A DNA stretch of 64,000 bases, taken from Ancylobacter moscoviensis. GTDB taxonomy: Bacteria > Pseudomonadota > Alphaproteobacteria > Rhizobiales > Xanthobacteraceae. This document shows, in pieces, positions 1 to 8,054 of the stretch (within the stretch, counting starts at the first letter, position 1; each line of letters begins with the position of its first letter). Under the pieces are notes generated by a model. That model did not search any database, was not told the origin of the DNA, and saw only the letters and a list, made by a program, of their open reading frames with translations. The DNA lies in NCBI RefSeq assembly GCF_007559435.1, contig NZ_VMBP01000001.1, forward strand, positions 1,260,116 through 1,324,115. Direction: 5' to 3'. Made by a program: the position numbers and the translations under genes.

Positions 1-356
1 TGGTCTCCTCCACCTGGCAGAAGCTGGCCGAGGAGCGCGGCGCCACCGCCAAGGCCTACAAGGCCGAATCGGACGCCATCCAGGATCTGGTGAACGGCAA
101 TATCGATGCGGTGATCACCGATTCCATCGCCGCCGCCTATGCCATCGAGGCCTCGAAGCTGCCGCTGGTGCTGGTCGACGAGTATCTCAGCCACGTTCAG
201 AAGGGCTTTCCCTTCAAGAAGGGCAAGCCGAACCTCGTCAAGGCGGTGAACAAGGCGCTGGCGGACATGATCGCCGACGGCACCTATGCCAAGCTCACCA
301 CCCCCTTGATCGGCTATTCGCCCGCACCGAAGGACCCGATCAAGACGCAGTTCTGA
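1..356 (+). CDS. Amino-acid ABC transporter solute-binding protein, C-terminal part
   Basis: The gene enters from outside the window; the visible frame reads from base 3 to the TGA at 354-356, about 117 residues. The sequence has the C-terminal lobe pattern of family 3 periplasmic binding proteins. An AYKAESDAIQDLVNG segment is followed by a VITDS hinge region, a PFKKGKPNLVKAVNKAL segment and the usual terminal helix (MIADGTYAKL). Such proteins capture polar amino acids or related cations in the periplasm for an ABC permease. The rest of the operon is not visible. The GntR regulator about 80 bp downstream could control it, but that is inference. Confidence 0.75.
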   Translation, partial: VSSTWQKLAEERGATAKAYKAESDAIQDLVNGNIDAVITDSIAAAYAIEASKLPLVLVDEYLSHVQKGFPFKKGKPNLVKAVNKALADMIADGTYAKLTTPLIGYSPAPKDPIKTQF

Positions 357-436
357 TCCTCCTCCCGTGCCGCGCCCGGCCGACCCCCACATGCGGCCGG
401 GCGCCCCTTCGCAGAGTTTTGGTCGCAGAGTCCCGC

Positions 437-1117
437 ATGCCCATTTCCGCCCGCCCCAAGCCCGTCGCCGGCCCGCGCGAGGAGCGCGAGGAGAGCCTCG
501 GCCAGACGGCCTACAACGAACTGCTCGACCGGCTGATCAAGCGGGAGATCGCCGTCGGCTCGGTGCTGCAGGAACGTCGCATCGCCGAGGCGCTCGACAT
601 GTCGCGCACCCCGGTGCGCGATGCGCTGAACCGGCTGGAAAGCGAGGGTTTCATCACCCGCCAGCCCGGCGGCGTGCTGGTGGTCAAGGAGTTCTCCACC
701 CGTGAGCTGATCGAGACGCTGCATGTGCGCCAGATCCTCGAAATGGAGGGCGTGCGTCTCGCCGCCGGCCGCATCCCCCTCGCCGAACTCGACGCGGTGG
801 AGGCCGATATCCGTTCACTGCTCGAGGATCCCGACCGTTCCGCCGGAAAGGACTGGGAGGTCGACAGCCGCCTTCACGGCCTGATCGCGAGCCACAGCGG
901 CAACGCGGTGCTGGCCAAGCACATCCAGGACCTGCGCCTGAAGACGCACATGTTCAACATGGACCGCGTGCCCGAGCGCTTCGAGATCGGCCACCGCGAA
1001 CATCTCGCCATCATCGATGCCCTGCGCCGCGAGGACCGCGAGGCCGCGCGCGCCGGCATCCAGACCCACATCGAAAACGTCAAGCTGAGCATCATCGAAA
1101 AGCTCCGCGCCATCTGA
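437..1117 (+). CDS. GntR-family transcriptional regulator (FadR/FCD subfamily)
   Basis: A protein of 226 residues from the ATG at 437. The frame also opens with a TTG at 419, but a purine-rich AGAG a few bases upstream supports the ATG. The N-terminal winged helix carries the GntR recognition signature (RRIAEALDMSRTPVRDALNRLE followed by a G-F-I wing), and the C-terminal all-helical FCD ligand domain has the expected H...H spacing (FEIGHREHLAII). FCD regulators usually repress neighbouring catabolic genes and are released by a carboxylate effector. It stands 10 bp before the DapA-family gene and is the probable regulator of the five-gene operon to 5110. The effector is unknown. Confidence 0.85.
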   Translation: MPISARPKPVAGPREEREESLGQTAYNELLDRLIKREIAVGSVLQERRIAEALDMSRTPVRDALNRLESEGFITRQPGGVLVVKEFSTRELIETLHVRQILEMEGVRLAAGRIPLAELDAVEADIRSLLEDPDRSAGKDWEVDSRLHGLIASHSGNAVLAKHIQDLRLKTHMFNMDRVPERFEIGHREHLAIIDALRREDREAARAGIQTHIENVKLSIIEKLRAI

Positions 1118-1127
1118 GGAGGGCCCC

Positions 1128-2063
1128 ATGGCGGCCGAAAAGATCAACGAACGGACGCGGGGCGTCTACATCATCTCCCCCACGCCCTTCACGGAGACGG
1201 GCGAGATCGATTTCGCCAGCACGGATTCGCTGATCGACTTCTACCTGGAGGCCGGCGTTACCGGCATCACCATCCTCGGCGTGCTGGGCGAGGCGCCCAA
1301 GCTCGCCCCGACGGAAGCGCGGGCGTTCCTCGAACACGTCATGAAGCGTGTCGATGGCCGCCGGCCGATCGTCGTCGGCGCCAGCAATCCGGGCACCGAC
1401 AATCTCGTGCGCTTCGCCCGCGAGGCCATGGACCTCGGCGCCGCCGGCCTGATGATCGCGCCCCAGCCGGGGCTGAAGACCGACGACCAGGTCTTCGGCT
1501 ACTGGGCCGAGGTGCTCACCCGGCTCGGGCCGGACGTGCCGGTCTGCTACCAGGACTATCCGCAGACGACCAACACGGTCTCTTCCGTCGCGGTGCTGCA
1601 CCGGCTGATCGACGCCTTCCCGAACTTCGTCATGCTGAAGCACGAGGAAGCCTCCGGCCTGCCGAAGATCACGAGAATGCGCGAGCGCTCGGACAAGGGC
1701 GAGGGCCGGCGCGTCTCCATCCTCGTCGGCAATGGCGGCCTCTATCTGCCGCAGGAGCTGCGGCGCGGCGTCGACGGCGCGATGACCGGCTTCGCCTATC
1801 CCGAGATGCTGGTCGAGGTGTGCGCGAAGTTCCACGCCGGCGACGTCGAGGGGGCCGAGGACCTGTTCGACATCTACCTTCCGATCCTGCGTCACGAGCA
1901 GCAGATGGGCTTCGGCCTCGCCGTGCGTAAGGATGTGCTGCGCCGGCGCGGCATCATCGCCTGCTCCAACACCCGCCATCCCGGCCCGAAGCTGACCGCG
2001 CGCGACCATCAGGAACTCGACGAGCTGATGGCCCGGCTCGGCGCCAAGCTGCACGGCAGGTGA
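1128..2063 (+). CDS. DapA/NanA-family class I aldolase or dehydratase
   Basis: At 311 residues this is the normal length for the dihydrodipicolinate synthase/N-acetylneuraminate lyase family, TIM barrels using a Schiff-base lysine. The GxxGE motif appears as GVLGEAPKL. The Schiff-base lysine lies in FVMLKHEEASG, and the catalytic tyrosine region is altered to CYQDYPQTT instead of the usual YN-P-R-T. That places it outside true DapA and among the catabolic lyases and dehydratases of keto-acids. It follows the GntR gene by 10 bp and precedes the SDR gene by 3 bp, so it belongs to one transcript. The substrate cannot be read from the sequence. Confidence 0.82.
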   Translation: MAAEKINERTRGVYIISPTPFTETGEIDFASTDSLIDFYLEAGVTGITILGVLGEAPKLAPTEARAFLEHVMKRVDGRRPIVVGASNPGTDNLVRFAREAMDLGAAGLMIAPQPGLKTDDQVFGYWAEVLTRLGPDVPVCYQDYPQTTNTVSSVAVLHRLIDAFPNFVMLKHEEASGLPKITRMRERSDKGEGRRVSILVGNGGLYLPQELRRGVDGAMTGFAYPEMLVEVCAKFHAGDVEGAEDLFDIYLPILRHEQQMGFGLAVRKDVLRRRGIIACSNTRHPGPKLTARDHQELDELMARLGAKLHGR

Positions 2064-2066
2064 GCC

Positions 2067-2846
2067 ATGGATCTGGAGATCGGGGGACGCACCGCGCTGG
2101 TGCTGGGCGCGAGCCGCGGACTGGGCCTTGCCGTCGCGCAGGCCCTCGCCGCCGAAGGCGCGCGGGTCATTCTTGCCGGACGCAGCGCGAGCACGCTGGA
2201 GGCGGCGGCCGCCGGCATCACCGCCGCCGGCGGCGCGGCGGAGATCCTGCCGCTCGACCTGGCGGACCGCGCCGGCGTGCGCGCGGCGCTCGCCGGGCTG
2301 GAGACGCGGCCGGTCGACATCCTCGTCAATAATTCCGGCGGCCCGCCGCCCGGTCCGGTTTCCGCCGTCGCGCCGGAAACCTGGAGCGCGCAGTTCGAAA
2401 CCATGGTGGGCGCCATCTTCCTCATCACCTCGCGGCTCCTGCCCGGCATGCGCGCGCGCGGTTTCGGACGGATCGTCAACATCGTCTCCTCCGGCGTGGC
2501 CCAGCCGATCCCCAATCTCGGCATCTCGAACGCGCTGCGTGCCTCCATCGTCGGCTGGGCGAAGACCCTTGCCGCCGAGGTGGCGGCGGAGGGCGTGACC
2601 GTGAACTGCGTGCTGCCCGGGCGCATCCACACGCAGCGCGTGGACGAGCTGGACGCCGCCGCCGCCGCGCGCAGCGGGCAGAGTGTCGAGGCCGTCGCGG
2701 CCGCCTCGCGCGCCGCCATCCCCGCCGGGCGCTACGGCACGCCACGGGAATTCGCCGACGCGGTCGCCTTCCTCGCCAGCGCGCGGGCCGGCTACGTCAC
2801 CGGCGCGCAACTGCGTGTCGACGGCGGCGCCATTCGCGGCATCTGA
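2067..2846 (+). CDS. Atypical short-chain dehydrogenase/reductase (FabG-like)
   Basis: A Rossmann-fold SDR of 259 residues. The nucleotide-binding motif is GASRGLGLA and the structural motif is NNSGG. A serine pair (NIVSSG) is present where the catalytic Ser is expected. The YxxxK catalytic pair is missing: the aligned positions read ISNAL in GISNALRASIVGWAKTLA. This 'SNxxR' variant is seen in a recognised SDR branch annotated as 3-oxoacyl-ACP-reductase-like. The C-terminal part (GRYGTPREFADAVAFLAS...GAQLRVDGG) is classical. It may reduce or oxidise an intermediate from the flanking lyase and dehydrogenase, by a mechanism that cannot rely on Tyr/Lys. Confidence 0.85.
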   Translation: MDLEIGGRTALVLGASRGLGLAVAQALAAEGARVILAGRSASTLEAAAAGITAAGGAAEILPLDLADRAGVRAALAGLETRPVDILVNNSGGPPPGPVSAVAPETWSAQFETMVGAIFLITSRLLPGMRARGFGRIVNIVSSGVAQPIPNLGISNALRASIVGWAKTLAAEVAAEGVTVNCVLPGRIHTQRVDELDAAAAARSGQSVEAVAAASRAAIPAGRYGTPREFADAVAFLASARAGYVTGAQLRVDGGAIRGI

Positions 2847-2870
2847 CCGATCCACTGCCGGGGGCTGCTC

Positions 2871-3857
2871 ATGGCGTCGCTCTGCCTCATCCTCCAGCGC
2901 ATCCACGAGGCCGGCCCCGACCTGATGCGGGGCGCCGGCCACGAGGTGCGGCTGGCCGGCTCGCTGGAGCGCGCGGCGCTCCTGGCGGAGATCGCCGGGG
3001 CGCGCGCGGTGCTGACCCGCGACGCGCTCGTCGATGCCGCCCTGATGGACGCGGCGCCGGGGCTGCGCGTCATCGGCGTGCACGGCACCGGCGTGGACAA
3101 TGTGGACCTGGCGGCGGCGACGGCGCGCGGCATCCCGGTCGTCAACACGCCGGGGGCCAATGCGCGCTCGGTCGCCGAACATGCGCTGGCGCTCGTCTTC
3201 CACCTCGCCAAGCAGATCGGGCCGGGCGAACGGGCGGTGCGGACGGGCGATGCGAGCTTCAAATACCGCTCCGCGCTGACGGAGCTGGAAGGCGCCACCT
3301 TCGGCGTCGTCGGCTTCGGCGCTATCGGACGGGAGACGGCGCGGCTAGCTCGGGCGCTCGGCATGGAGCCGCTGGTCTGGACGCGCCGCGCTCACGATCC
3401 CGCCGTCGCCGCCGCCGGCCTCGCGCACGAGCCGGACCTCGGCCGCCTGCTGGCCCGGGCCGATATCGTCTCGCTGCATCTGCCGGGCGGGCCGCAGACC
3501 CGCCACCTGATCGGCCGGGCCGAGATCGCCCGGATGAAGCCGACGGCCTTCCTCGTCAACACGGCGCGCGGCGCGGTGATCGACGAGGAGGCGCTGGCCG
3601 AGGCGCTGCGCGGGAAGCGGATCGGCGGGGCGGGCCTCGACGTCTTCGCCCAGGAGCCGCTGCCGCTCTCCTCGCCTCTCGTCGGCCACGAAAATGTGGT
3701 GCTGACCCCGCATGTCGCGGGATCGACCGAGGCGGCGTTGCGGCGGACGGCGACCGCGCTGGCGCGGCAGGTGGTCGAGGTGCTCGACGGCCGGCGGCCG
3801 GACCATCTCGTCAATACGGACGTGGCCCCGCGCCTCTGGCCGGAGGGCGCGTCATGA
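2871..3857 (+). CDS. D-isomer-specific 2-hydroxyacid dehydrogenase
   Basis: A protein of 328 residues with the D-2-hydroxyacid dehydrogenase fold. The NAD-binding glycine motif is VVGFGAIGRE. The catalytic Arg is in NTARGAVID, the Glu in FAQEPLP and the His in LTPHVAGST. The substrate-binding segment GTGVDNVDLAAATARGIPVVNTPGANARSVAEH, seen here in consecutive pieces, resembles phosphoglycerate-dehydrogenase-like enzymes without an ACT domain. It would interconvert a 2-keto acid and a D-2-hydroxyacid with NAD(P)H. It lies 24 bp after the SDR and overlaps the M20 gene by 4 bp (ATGA), consistent with translational coupling. The substrate is unknown. Confidence 0.85.
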   Translation: MASLCLILQRIHEAGPDLMRGAGHEVRLAGSLERAALLAEIAGARAVLTRDALVDAALMDAAPGLRVIGVHGTGVDNVDLAAATARGIPVVNTPGANARSVAEHALALVFHLAKQIGPGERAVRTGDASFKYRSALTELEGATFGVVGFGAIGRETARLARALGMEPLVWTRRAHDPAVAAAGLAHEPDLGRLLARADIVSLHLPGGPQTRHLIGRAEIARMKPTAFLVNTARGAVIDEEALAEALRGKRIGGAGLDVFAQEPLPLSSPLVGHENVVLTPHVAGSTEAALRRTATALARQVVEVLDGRRPDHLVNTDVAPRLWPEGAS

Positions 3858-5110
3858 GCGCGCTGCCGGCCGCCGCGATCGCCCTTGCCGGGCGACTGTT
3901 CGAGGAACTGCGTCTCCACACCACGGACGAGCCGGGCATCACCCGCGCGGCCTATGGCGAAGGCGAGGAATTCGCCCATGCCCTCGTCCGGCGGGCCGGG
4001 CTGGAACTCGGCCTTCACGAGGCGGTGGACGCGGCCGGCAATCTCTATCTCACCCTGCCGGGCGAGGATCCCGCGCTGCCGGGCTGGATCATCGGTTCGC
4101 ATATCGACAGCGTGCCGCATGGCGGCAATTTCGACGGCGCCGCCGGCGTGCTGGCGGGCCTCGCGGTCGTCGCCGCGCTGCGCGAGGAAGGGCGCCGGCT
4201 CGCGCGCGATCTCACCGTCATGGTGATCCGCGCCGAGGAAAGCACCTGGTTCCCGGTTTCCTATCTCGGCAGCCGCGCGGCGTTCGGCCTCCTGCCGGCG
4301 GAGGCGCTGGAGACCCGGCGGGCCGATACCGGCCGGACGCTGCGCGAGCACATGGAGGCGCTCGGCTTCGATGCCGAGGCGGTGGCGCGGGGCGAGGCGC
4401 ATCTCGATCCGGCCCGCATCCACGGTTTCGTCGAGCTGCATATCGAGCAAGGCCCGGTGCTGGAACGTGAGGACGCCGCGCTGGGGCTCGTCACCGGCAT
4501 CGCCGGCTCGTTCCGCTACCGCAAGGCTCGCTGCCTCGGCAGCTACGGCCATTCCGGCGCGGTGCCACGCGCCTACCGGCAGGACGCGGTGGTCGCCTTC
4601 GCCGATCTCGTCGCCGCGCTGGAAACCACATGGGACGGGCTGGAACGCGAAGGCGCGCGGGCCACCATTACCTTCGGCGAGGTCGGGACCGATCCGGCGC
4701 AGCACGCCTTCAGCAAGGTGCCGGGCGAGATCGGCTTCTGCCTCGACGTGCGCGGCGAGAGCCCGGCCGTGCTGGAGCGCATCCATGGCGAGCTGATGGC
4801 CCGAGCGGCGGTGATCGAGCAGCGGCGTGGCGTGCACTTCGATTTCGGCGAGAAGACCGGCAGCACGCCCGCGATCCTCGACGCCTCCCTGCGCGCCCGG
4901 TTCGCGGCATCCGCCGCGCGCGAGGGCGTGCGTGCCGTGGAGATGCCGAGCGGCGCGGGTCATGACACGTCGGTCTTCGCCAATCGCGGCGTGCCCTCGG
5001 TCCTCCTCTTCGTACGCAACCAGAACGGCAGCCACAACCCGCAGGAGGACATGCGCCTCGCCGATTTCGCCGAGGCCGTGCGTGTCATCCGGCGGGCGAT
5101 CGCCGGCTGA
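3854..5110 (+). CDS. M20 metallo-amidohydrolase (N-carbamoyl-amino-acid/allantoate amidohydrolase type)
   Basis: A protein of 418 residues, typical of the Zn-dependent hydantoinase/carbamoylase family. Metal and catalytic motifs follow in order: GSHIDSVPHGGNFDGAAG, the RAEESTWFPVSYLGS segment, an ELHIEQGPVLE motif, and a late PSGAGHDTSVFANRGVPS motif. The family hydrolyses N-carbamoyl or ureido C-N bonds, releasing ammonia and CO2 or glyoxylate derivatives. The start overlaps the upstream dehydrogenase stop. As the last gene of the operon it suggests the pathway handles an N-carbamoyl, ureido or amide compound. The precise substrate is not determinable. Confidence 0.82.
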   Translation: MSALPAAAIALAGRLFEELRLHTTDEPGITRAAYGEGEEFAHALVRRAGLELGLHEAVDAAGNLYLTLPGEDPALPGWIIGSHIDSVPHGGNFDGAAGVLAGLAVVAALREEGRRLARDLTVMVIRAEESTWFPVSYLGSRAAFGLLPAEALETRRADTGRTLREHMEALGFDAEAVARGEAHLDPARIHGFVELHIEQGPVLEREDAALGLVTGIAGSFRYRKARCLGSYGHSGAVPRAYRQDAVVAFADLVAALETTWDGLEREGARATITFGEVGTDPAQHAFSKVPGEIGFCLDVRGESPAVLERIHGELMARAAVIEQRRGVHFDFGEKTGSTPAILDASLRARFAASAAREGVRAVEMPSGAGHDTSVFANRGVPSVLLFVRNQNGSHNPQEDMRLADFAEAVRVIRRAIAG

Positions 5111-5319
5111 TCCCGACGGGCCGAACAAATACTGCGCAGGCCGGGGCGGCGGATATTGCGGGTTCGTTGCCTAGACTATGAGAATTCTTTCCGATCCCGG
5201 CGGCATTCCGATGGCAGAGTGATTATTCGCTGGGCGGTGCGCGCATCATTTGATCTGTCAAAAGCCGGCGCGAGCGTTCATGAATCCTCGGGGAAAGTGC
5301 GGGCTGGAGGTTCGGCGTT

Positions 5320-6474
5320 GTGATTGGCGGAGCGTGGCGCGTCGGTCTTTTGTATTCGACGACGGGGGTGACGGCGAATATCGAACAGACCCAGCTGAAT
5401 GCGGCCCTGCTCGCCATTGAAGAGATCAACGCCGCCGGCGGCGTCCTCGGGCGTCCCGTCGAGCCGCTGCACGTCGATGGCGGCTCCAATCCGCGTCGCT
5501 TCCGCGACATCGCCGCCCGCATGCTGGGGCTGGAGGGCGTCCGCCTGCTGTTCGGCTGCTACATGTCGAGCGTGCGCAAGGCGGTGCTACCGCTGATCGA
5601 CGGCTATCGCGGGGTGCTGTTCTACCCCACCTTCTACGAGGGCTTCGAATATTCGCCGCAGGCCATCTTCACCGGCGCGGTGCCCAACCAGAACGCCTTC
5701 CAGCTGGCGAAATACGTGCTGACCAAGCACGGGCAGCGCGTGTTCTTCATCGCCTCGAACTACAGCTACCCCTACGAATCCAACCGCATCATGGCCGACT
5801 TCGTCACGCAGGTGCGGGGCAAGGTCGTCGATGAGGTTTACATCGCCCTCAATGCCGGCCCGGAGGAAATCTCCCGCGCCATCAAGCGCATCAGGAAGCA
5901 CAGCCCGGACGTGATCTTCTCCACCATCGTCGGGCAGGCGACGGCGCCTTTCTACGAGGCCTATCGCGAGGCGGGCCTCGATCCGGCCACCATGCCCATC
6001 GCCAGCGTCGCGACGTCGGAAGCTGACATCGCCGAGATGGCGCCGGGCGTCGCTGAGGGGCATATTGCGGCGGCCACCTTCTTCGACACGCTGGCGACCC
6101 CCGCCGCGCGGGCCTTCGTGGCGGCCTATCGCGCCCGCTTCGGCGAGAATGCGCCGGTGCCTTCCGCAGCGGAGGCCGCCTATTTCCAGATGCATCTGGC
6201 CGCCCGCGCCCTAGCGCGCGCCGGCACGGACGAGCCGCAGCGGATCATCGCCGAGATCAAGGCGATCGAGTTCGACGCGCCGCAGGGGCGGGTGCGGGTC
6301 GATGCGGAGAACCATCACACCTATCTGTGGCCGCGCGTGGCGCGGCTCGACGCCAAGGGGCGCTTCCAGATCATCTGGAACCCCGGCGTGCGCGTGAAGC
6401 CCGATCCCTATTGCATCGCGCAGAGCCTCGACGACTGGTCGGCGGATTTCGTCGAGCAGGCGGAACCCTTCTGA
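5320..6474 (+). CDS. amiC: AmiC-like cytoplasmic amide/urea-sensing protein
   Basis: A protein of 384 residues from a GTG start preceded by GGAGG at 5306-5310. It belongs to the type I periplasmic-binding fold of the AmiC/UrtA/FmdD family: a start of WRVGLLYSTTGVTANIEQTQ, then LLFGCYMSSVRKAVLP and FYPTFYEGFEYSP. It has no signal peptide, unlike its paralogue at 13018, and matches the length of Pseudomonas AmiC. In that system AmiC holds the antiterminator AmiR inactive until an amide binds. The AmiR-like gene follows after 10 bp. It is therefore the probable ligand sensor for the urease, transporter and amidase block. Ligand specificity (urea, formamide or other amide) is not visible. Confidence 0.85.
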   Translation: MIGGAWRVGLLYSTTGVTANIEQTQLNAALLAIEEINAAGGVLGRPVEPLHVDGGSNPRRFRDIAARMLGLEGVRLLFGCYMSSVRKAVLPLIDGYRGVLFYPTFYEGFEYSPQAIFTGAVPNQNAFQLAKYVLTKHGQRVFFIASNYSYPYESNRIMADFVTQVRGKVVDEVYIALNAGPEEISRAIKRIRKHSPDVIFSTIVGQATAPFYEAYREAGLDPATMPIASVATSEADIAEMAPGVAEGHIAAATFFDTLATPAARAFVAAYRARFGENAPVPSAAEAAYFQMHLAARALARAGTDEPQRIIAEIKAIEFDAPQGRVRVDAENHHTYLWPRVARLDAKGRFQIIWNPGVRVKPDPYCIAQSLDDWSADFVEQAEPF

Positions 6475-6484
6475 GGGGGATGCC

Positions 6485-7093
6485 ATGTCGATCCAGATCC
6501 TGCGCGACATCAGGGGGCTGCGGGTTCAGGTCATCCACGCCAACGACGTGGAAGGCCAGCAGCTCGTCGATCATCTCAAGCGCATCGGCTGCGTCGTGGA
6601 GACCACCTGGCCGCCGCCATCCGCCTATGCGGAGAATGCCGATCTGGTGCTGCTCTCGGTCGACCAGGAGGATCGCGACACGCTGCACAAGCTCACACGC
6701 TCGCATTCGGAGCGGGCACCGACGGTCATCGCCATCGTCGGCTACGAGAATCCCTCGACGCTCGCCCTCGTGCTCGAAAGCGGCGCGCTGGCGGTGGTGG
6801 AGCGCCCGATCAAGCCGTTCGGCCTGCTGACCCAGATCACGCTGGCGCGCAGCCTCTGGCTGGAGCGCAAGGAGCAGGCCCGCCGCATCCGCAAGCTGGA
6901 GCGCAAGGTCACCAGCATGCAGCAGATCCAGAAGGCCAAGGCGATCCTCATGGGCAGCCACGGCATTTCCGAGGACGAGGCCTACCAGTCGATCCGCCGG
7001 CAGGCCATGGCGAAGCGGATCTCGATGGAAGAGATGGCGGTCGCCATTATTAATGCGAGCGAGCTCTTGAATTTCCGTCCCGATAGTGTTTAG
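6485..7093 (+). CDS. amiR: AmiR/NasT-family ANTAR antitermination regulator
   Basis: A protein of 202 residues, close to AmiR (about 196). Residues 10-120 form a receiver-like domain; residues 128-145 a basic, coiled-coil-prone linker; residues about 145-195 the RNA-binding ANTAR three-helix domain, with KAKAILMGSHGISEDEAY and an SIRRQAM segment. ANTAR proteins bind paired leader-RNA hairpins and prevent transcription termination. It is co-transcribed with the AmiC-like gene and is followed directly by a 0.5 kb leader holding a good terminator before ureE, as expected for a regulator that lets polymerase read into the urease operon. Direct RNA targets are inferred. Confidence 0.88.
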   Translation: MSIQILRDIRGLRVQVIHANDVEGQQLVDHLKRIGCVVETTWPPPSAYAENADLVLLSVDQEDRDTLHKLTRSHSERAPTVIAIVGYENPSTLALVLESGALAVVERPIKPFGLLTQITLARSLWLERKEQARRIRKLERKVTSMQQIQKAKAILMGSHGISEDEAYQSIRRQAMAKRISMEEMAVAIINASELLNFRPDSV

Positions 7094-7106
7094 CTTCGCT
7101 CGTCGT

Positions 7107-7161
7107 ACGAAGTAGTGCTTACTTCGTCGGCGGAGCTGGATGGTCGAGGCTGACCGTCCGG
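7107..7161 (+). promoter_or_regulatory. Candidate ANTAR-responsive leader hairpins
   Basis: Two adjacent RNA hairpins precede the terminator. The first, 7107-7127, has a 7-bp perfect stem with loop AGTGCTT, carrying A at loop position 1 and G at position 4 as in known ANTAR targets, but it is one base too long. The second, 7136-7161, has a 10-bp stem including two G-U pairs and a hexaloop GAGGCT with G at position 4 but not A at position 1. The tandem arrangement before a terminator and just after amiR fits antitermination control; the loops match the consensus only in part. Confidence 0.4.
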
Positions 7162-7172
7162 AGAGGCGATGT

Positions 7173-7212
7173 AGCCCGACAAACCCGTATTCGCGGATTT
7201 GGCGGGCTTTTT
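7173..7212 (+). terminator. Factor-independent terminator in the urease leader
   Basis: A 15-position stem (13 paired, 2 mismatched) with loop TATTCG runs from 7173 to 7208. The 3' arm ends in CGGGCT and runs straight into a TTTTT tract. It lies 80 bp after amiR and about 380 bp before ureE, so unless relieved it would stop transcription entering the urease genes. Confidence 0.7.
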
Positions 7213-7218
7213 ATTTGC

Positions 7219-7238
7219 GCGGGACAAGGGCGTCCCGC
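7219..7238 (+). promoter_or_regulatory. Hexaloop hairpin (loop AAGGGC) after the leader terminator
   Basis: A perfect 7-bp stem, GCGGGAC with GTCCCGC, encloses the hexanucleotide loop AAGGGC. The loop has A1 and G4, the two positions conserved in ANTAR-binding hairpins. The right arm can also join an alternative 12-bp hairpin at 7221-7247, so the two folds are mutually exclusive. Position just downstream of the T-tract is unusual for an ANTAR target, and the role is inferred. Confidence 0.35.
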
Positions 7239-7589
7239 CTTTGTCCCCGACATATGAGGCGCCGCCGTGAGCCGTTGGCTCCGGGAAGGCATTCCGTCGA
7301 CCCGATTATTGGGTCGATAGGCCCCGCGTCCTCCTGTCGGCCTCACTCTGCCTGACTGCATTACCGCTTTCGCCACTTTTGGCTGCCTGTTCTTGAAAAC
7401 TCCCGGAAAACGCGCGTCGGCCGGCATGGCCGCGCCACAGGAGACTTGCGCATGCCGTACGGATACGCCGGTACCCCGCGAAACATCGTCGGCATTGCTT
7501 TCGTTCACGTTCGGAGCGTGCCGGAGCCCCCGTCTGCGTTCGCCGGAATACACGTCGTCGAGCTTTCCTCGCAGTGAGCTGTGCGTGCC

Positions 7590-8054
7590 ATGCTGATGAT
7601 CGAACGTGTTCTCGGAAGCCGGCTCGAACCGGCCTTCCATGAGCGGATTCACCGTCTGGAGCACAGCGGCGGGGTGGATGTCGTCACCGTCTCCACCGTC
7701 GACATGCCCCGGCGCCGGCTGCGTCTCGTCTCGGCCAGGGGCGAGGACCTCGCCATCGCGCTGCCGCGCGACCAGAAGCTGTTCGACGGCGCCGTGCTGC
7801 TGCTCGACGAGGATCGCGCCATCGTCGTGCGTGCCGAGGTGGAGCGCTGGCTGAGCTTCCAACCGCGCTCCATCGCCGAGGGCGTGGAGCTCGGCTACCA
7901 CGCCGGCAATCTGCACTGGCGCATTCGGTTTGCCGGCGAAAGACTTCTGGTCGCGCTCGAGGGGCCGATCGAGGGCTATTACGCGCGCATCGACGCGCTG
8001 CCGGGCGTCGCCTCCATTCCCCGCATCGTGGTGACCGGGGAGATGGCGGCATGA
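7590..8054 (+). CDS. ureE: Urease accessory protein UreE
   Basis: A protein of about 154 residues from the ATG at 7590; GTG at 7581 and ATG at 7596 are alternatives, and no strong ribosome site separates them. UreE is a nickel metallochaperone that hands Ni to the UreDFG-urease complex in the cytoplasm. The N-terminal peptide-binding domain carries DMPRRRLRL and LPRDQKLFDGAVL. The metal-binding domain shows the family pattern as GYHAGNLHWRIRF. The His-rich C-terminal tail of some UreE proteins is absent, so Ni storage is unlikely. It opens the operon ureE-F-AB-C-G-D and overlaps ureF by 4 bp. Confidence 0.85.
   Translation: MLMIERVLGSRLEPAFHERIHRLEHSGGVDVVTVSTVDMPRRRLRLVSARGEDLAIALPRDQKLFDGAVLLLDEDRAIVVRAEVERWLSFQPRSIAEGVELGYHAGNLHWRIRFAGERLLVALEGPIEGYYARIDALPGVASIPRIVVTGEMAA

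Larger units (their letters stand above)
7094..7589 (+). other. amiR-ureE intergenic leader, no protein gene
   Basis: About 500 bases without a convincing gene. The first 150 hold the hairpins and terminator described separately. Further inverted repeats are seen, for example TCGACCC/GGGTCGA flanking GATTATT near 7300-7320. Short open frames here lack codon bias and recognisable start context. The length is consistent with a regulated untranslated leader. Confidence 0.6.

Noticed and set aside
1092..3203. Long open frame of about 700 codons on the - strand
   Set aside because: It is antisense to the DapA-family and SDR genes and results from high GC at third positions. The translation is low-complexity (Arg/Gly/Ala/His) with no domain.
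5112..5319. Sigma-54 promoter upstream of the amiC-like gene
   Set aside because: GG and GC pairs occur, but none at the required 10-base separation with a TGGCAC/TTGC context.
7094..7589. Leader peptide gene before ureE
   Set aside because: Candidate frames (for example 7140-7355 and 7393-7596) lack ribosome sites and natural composition.
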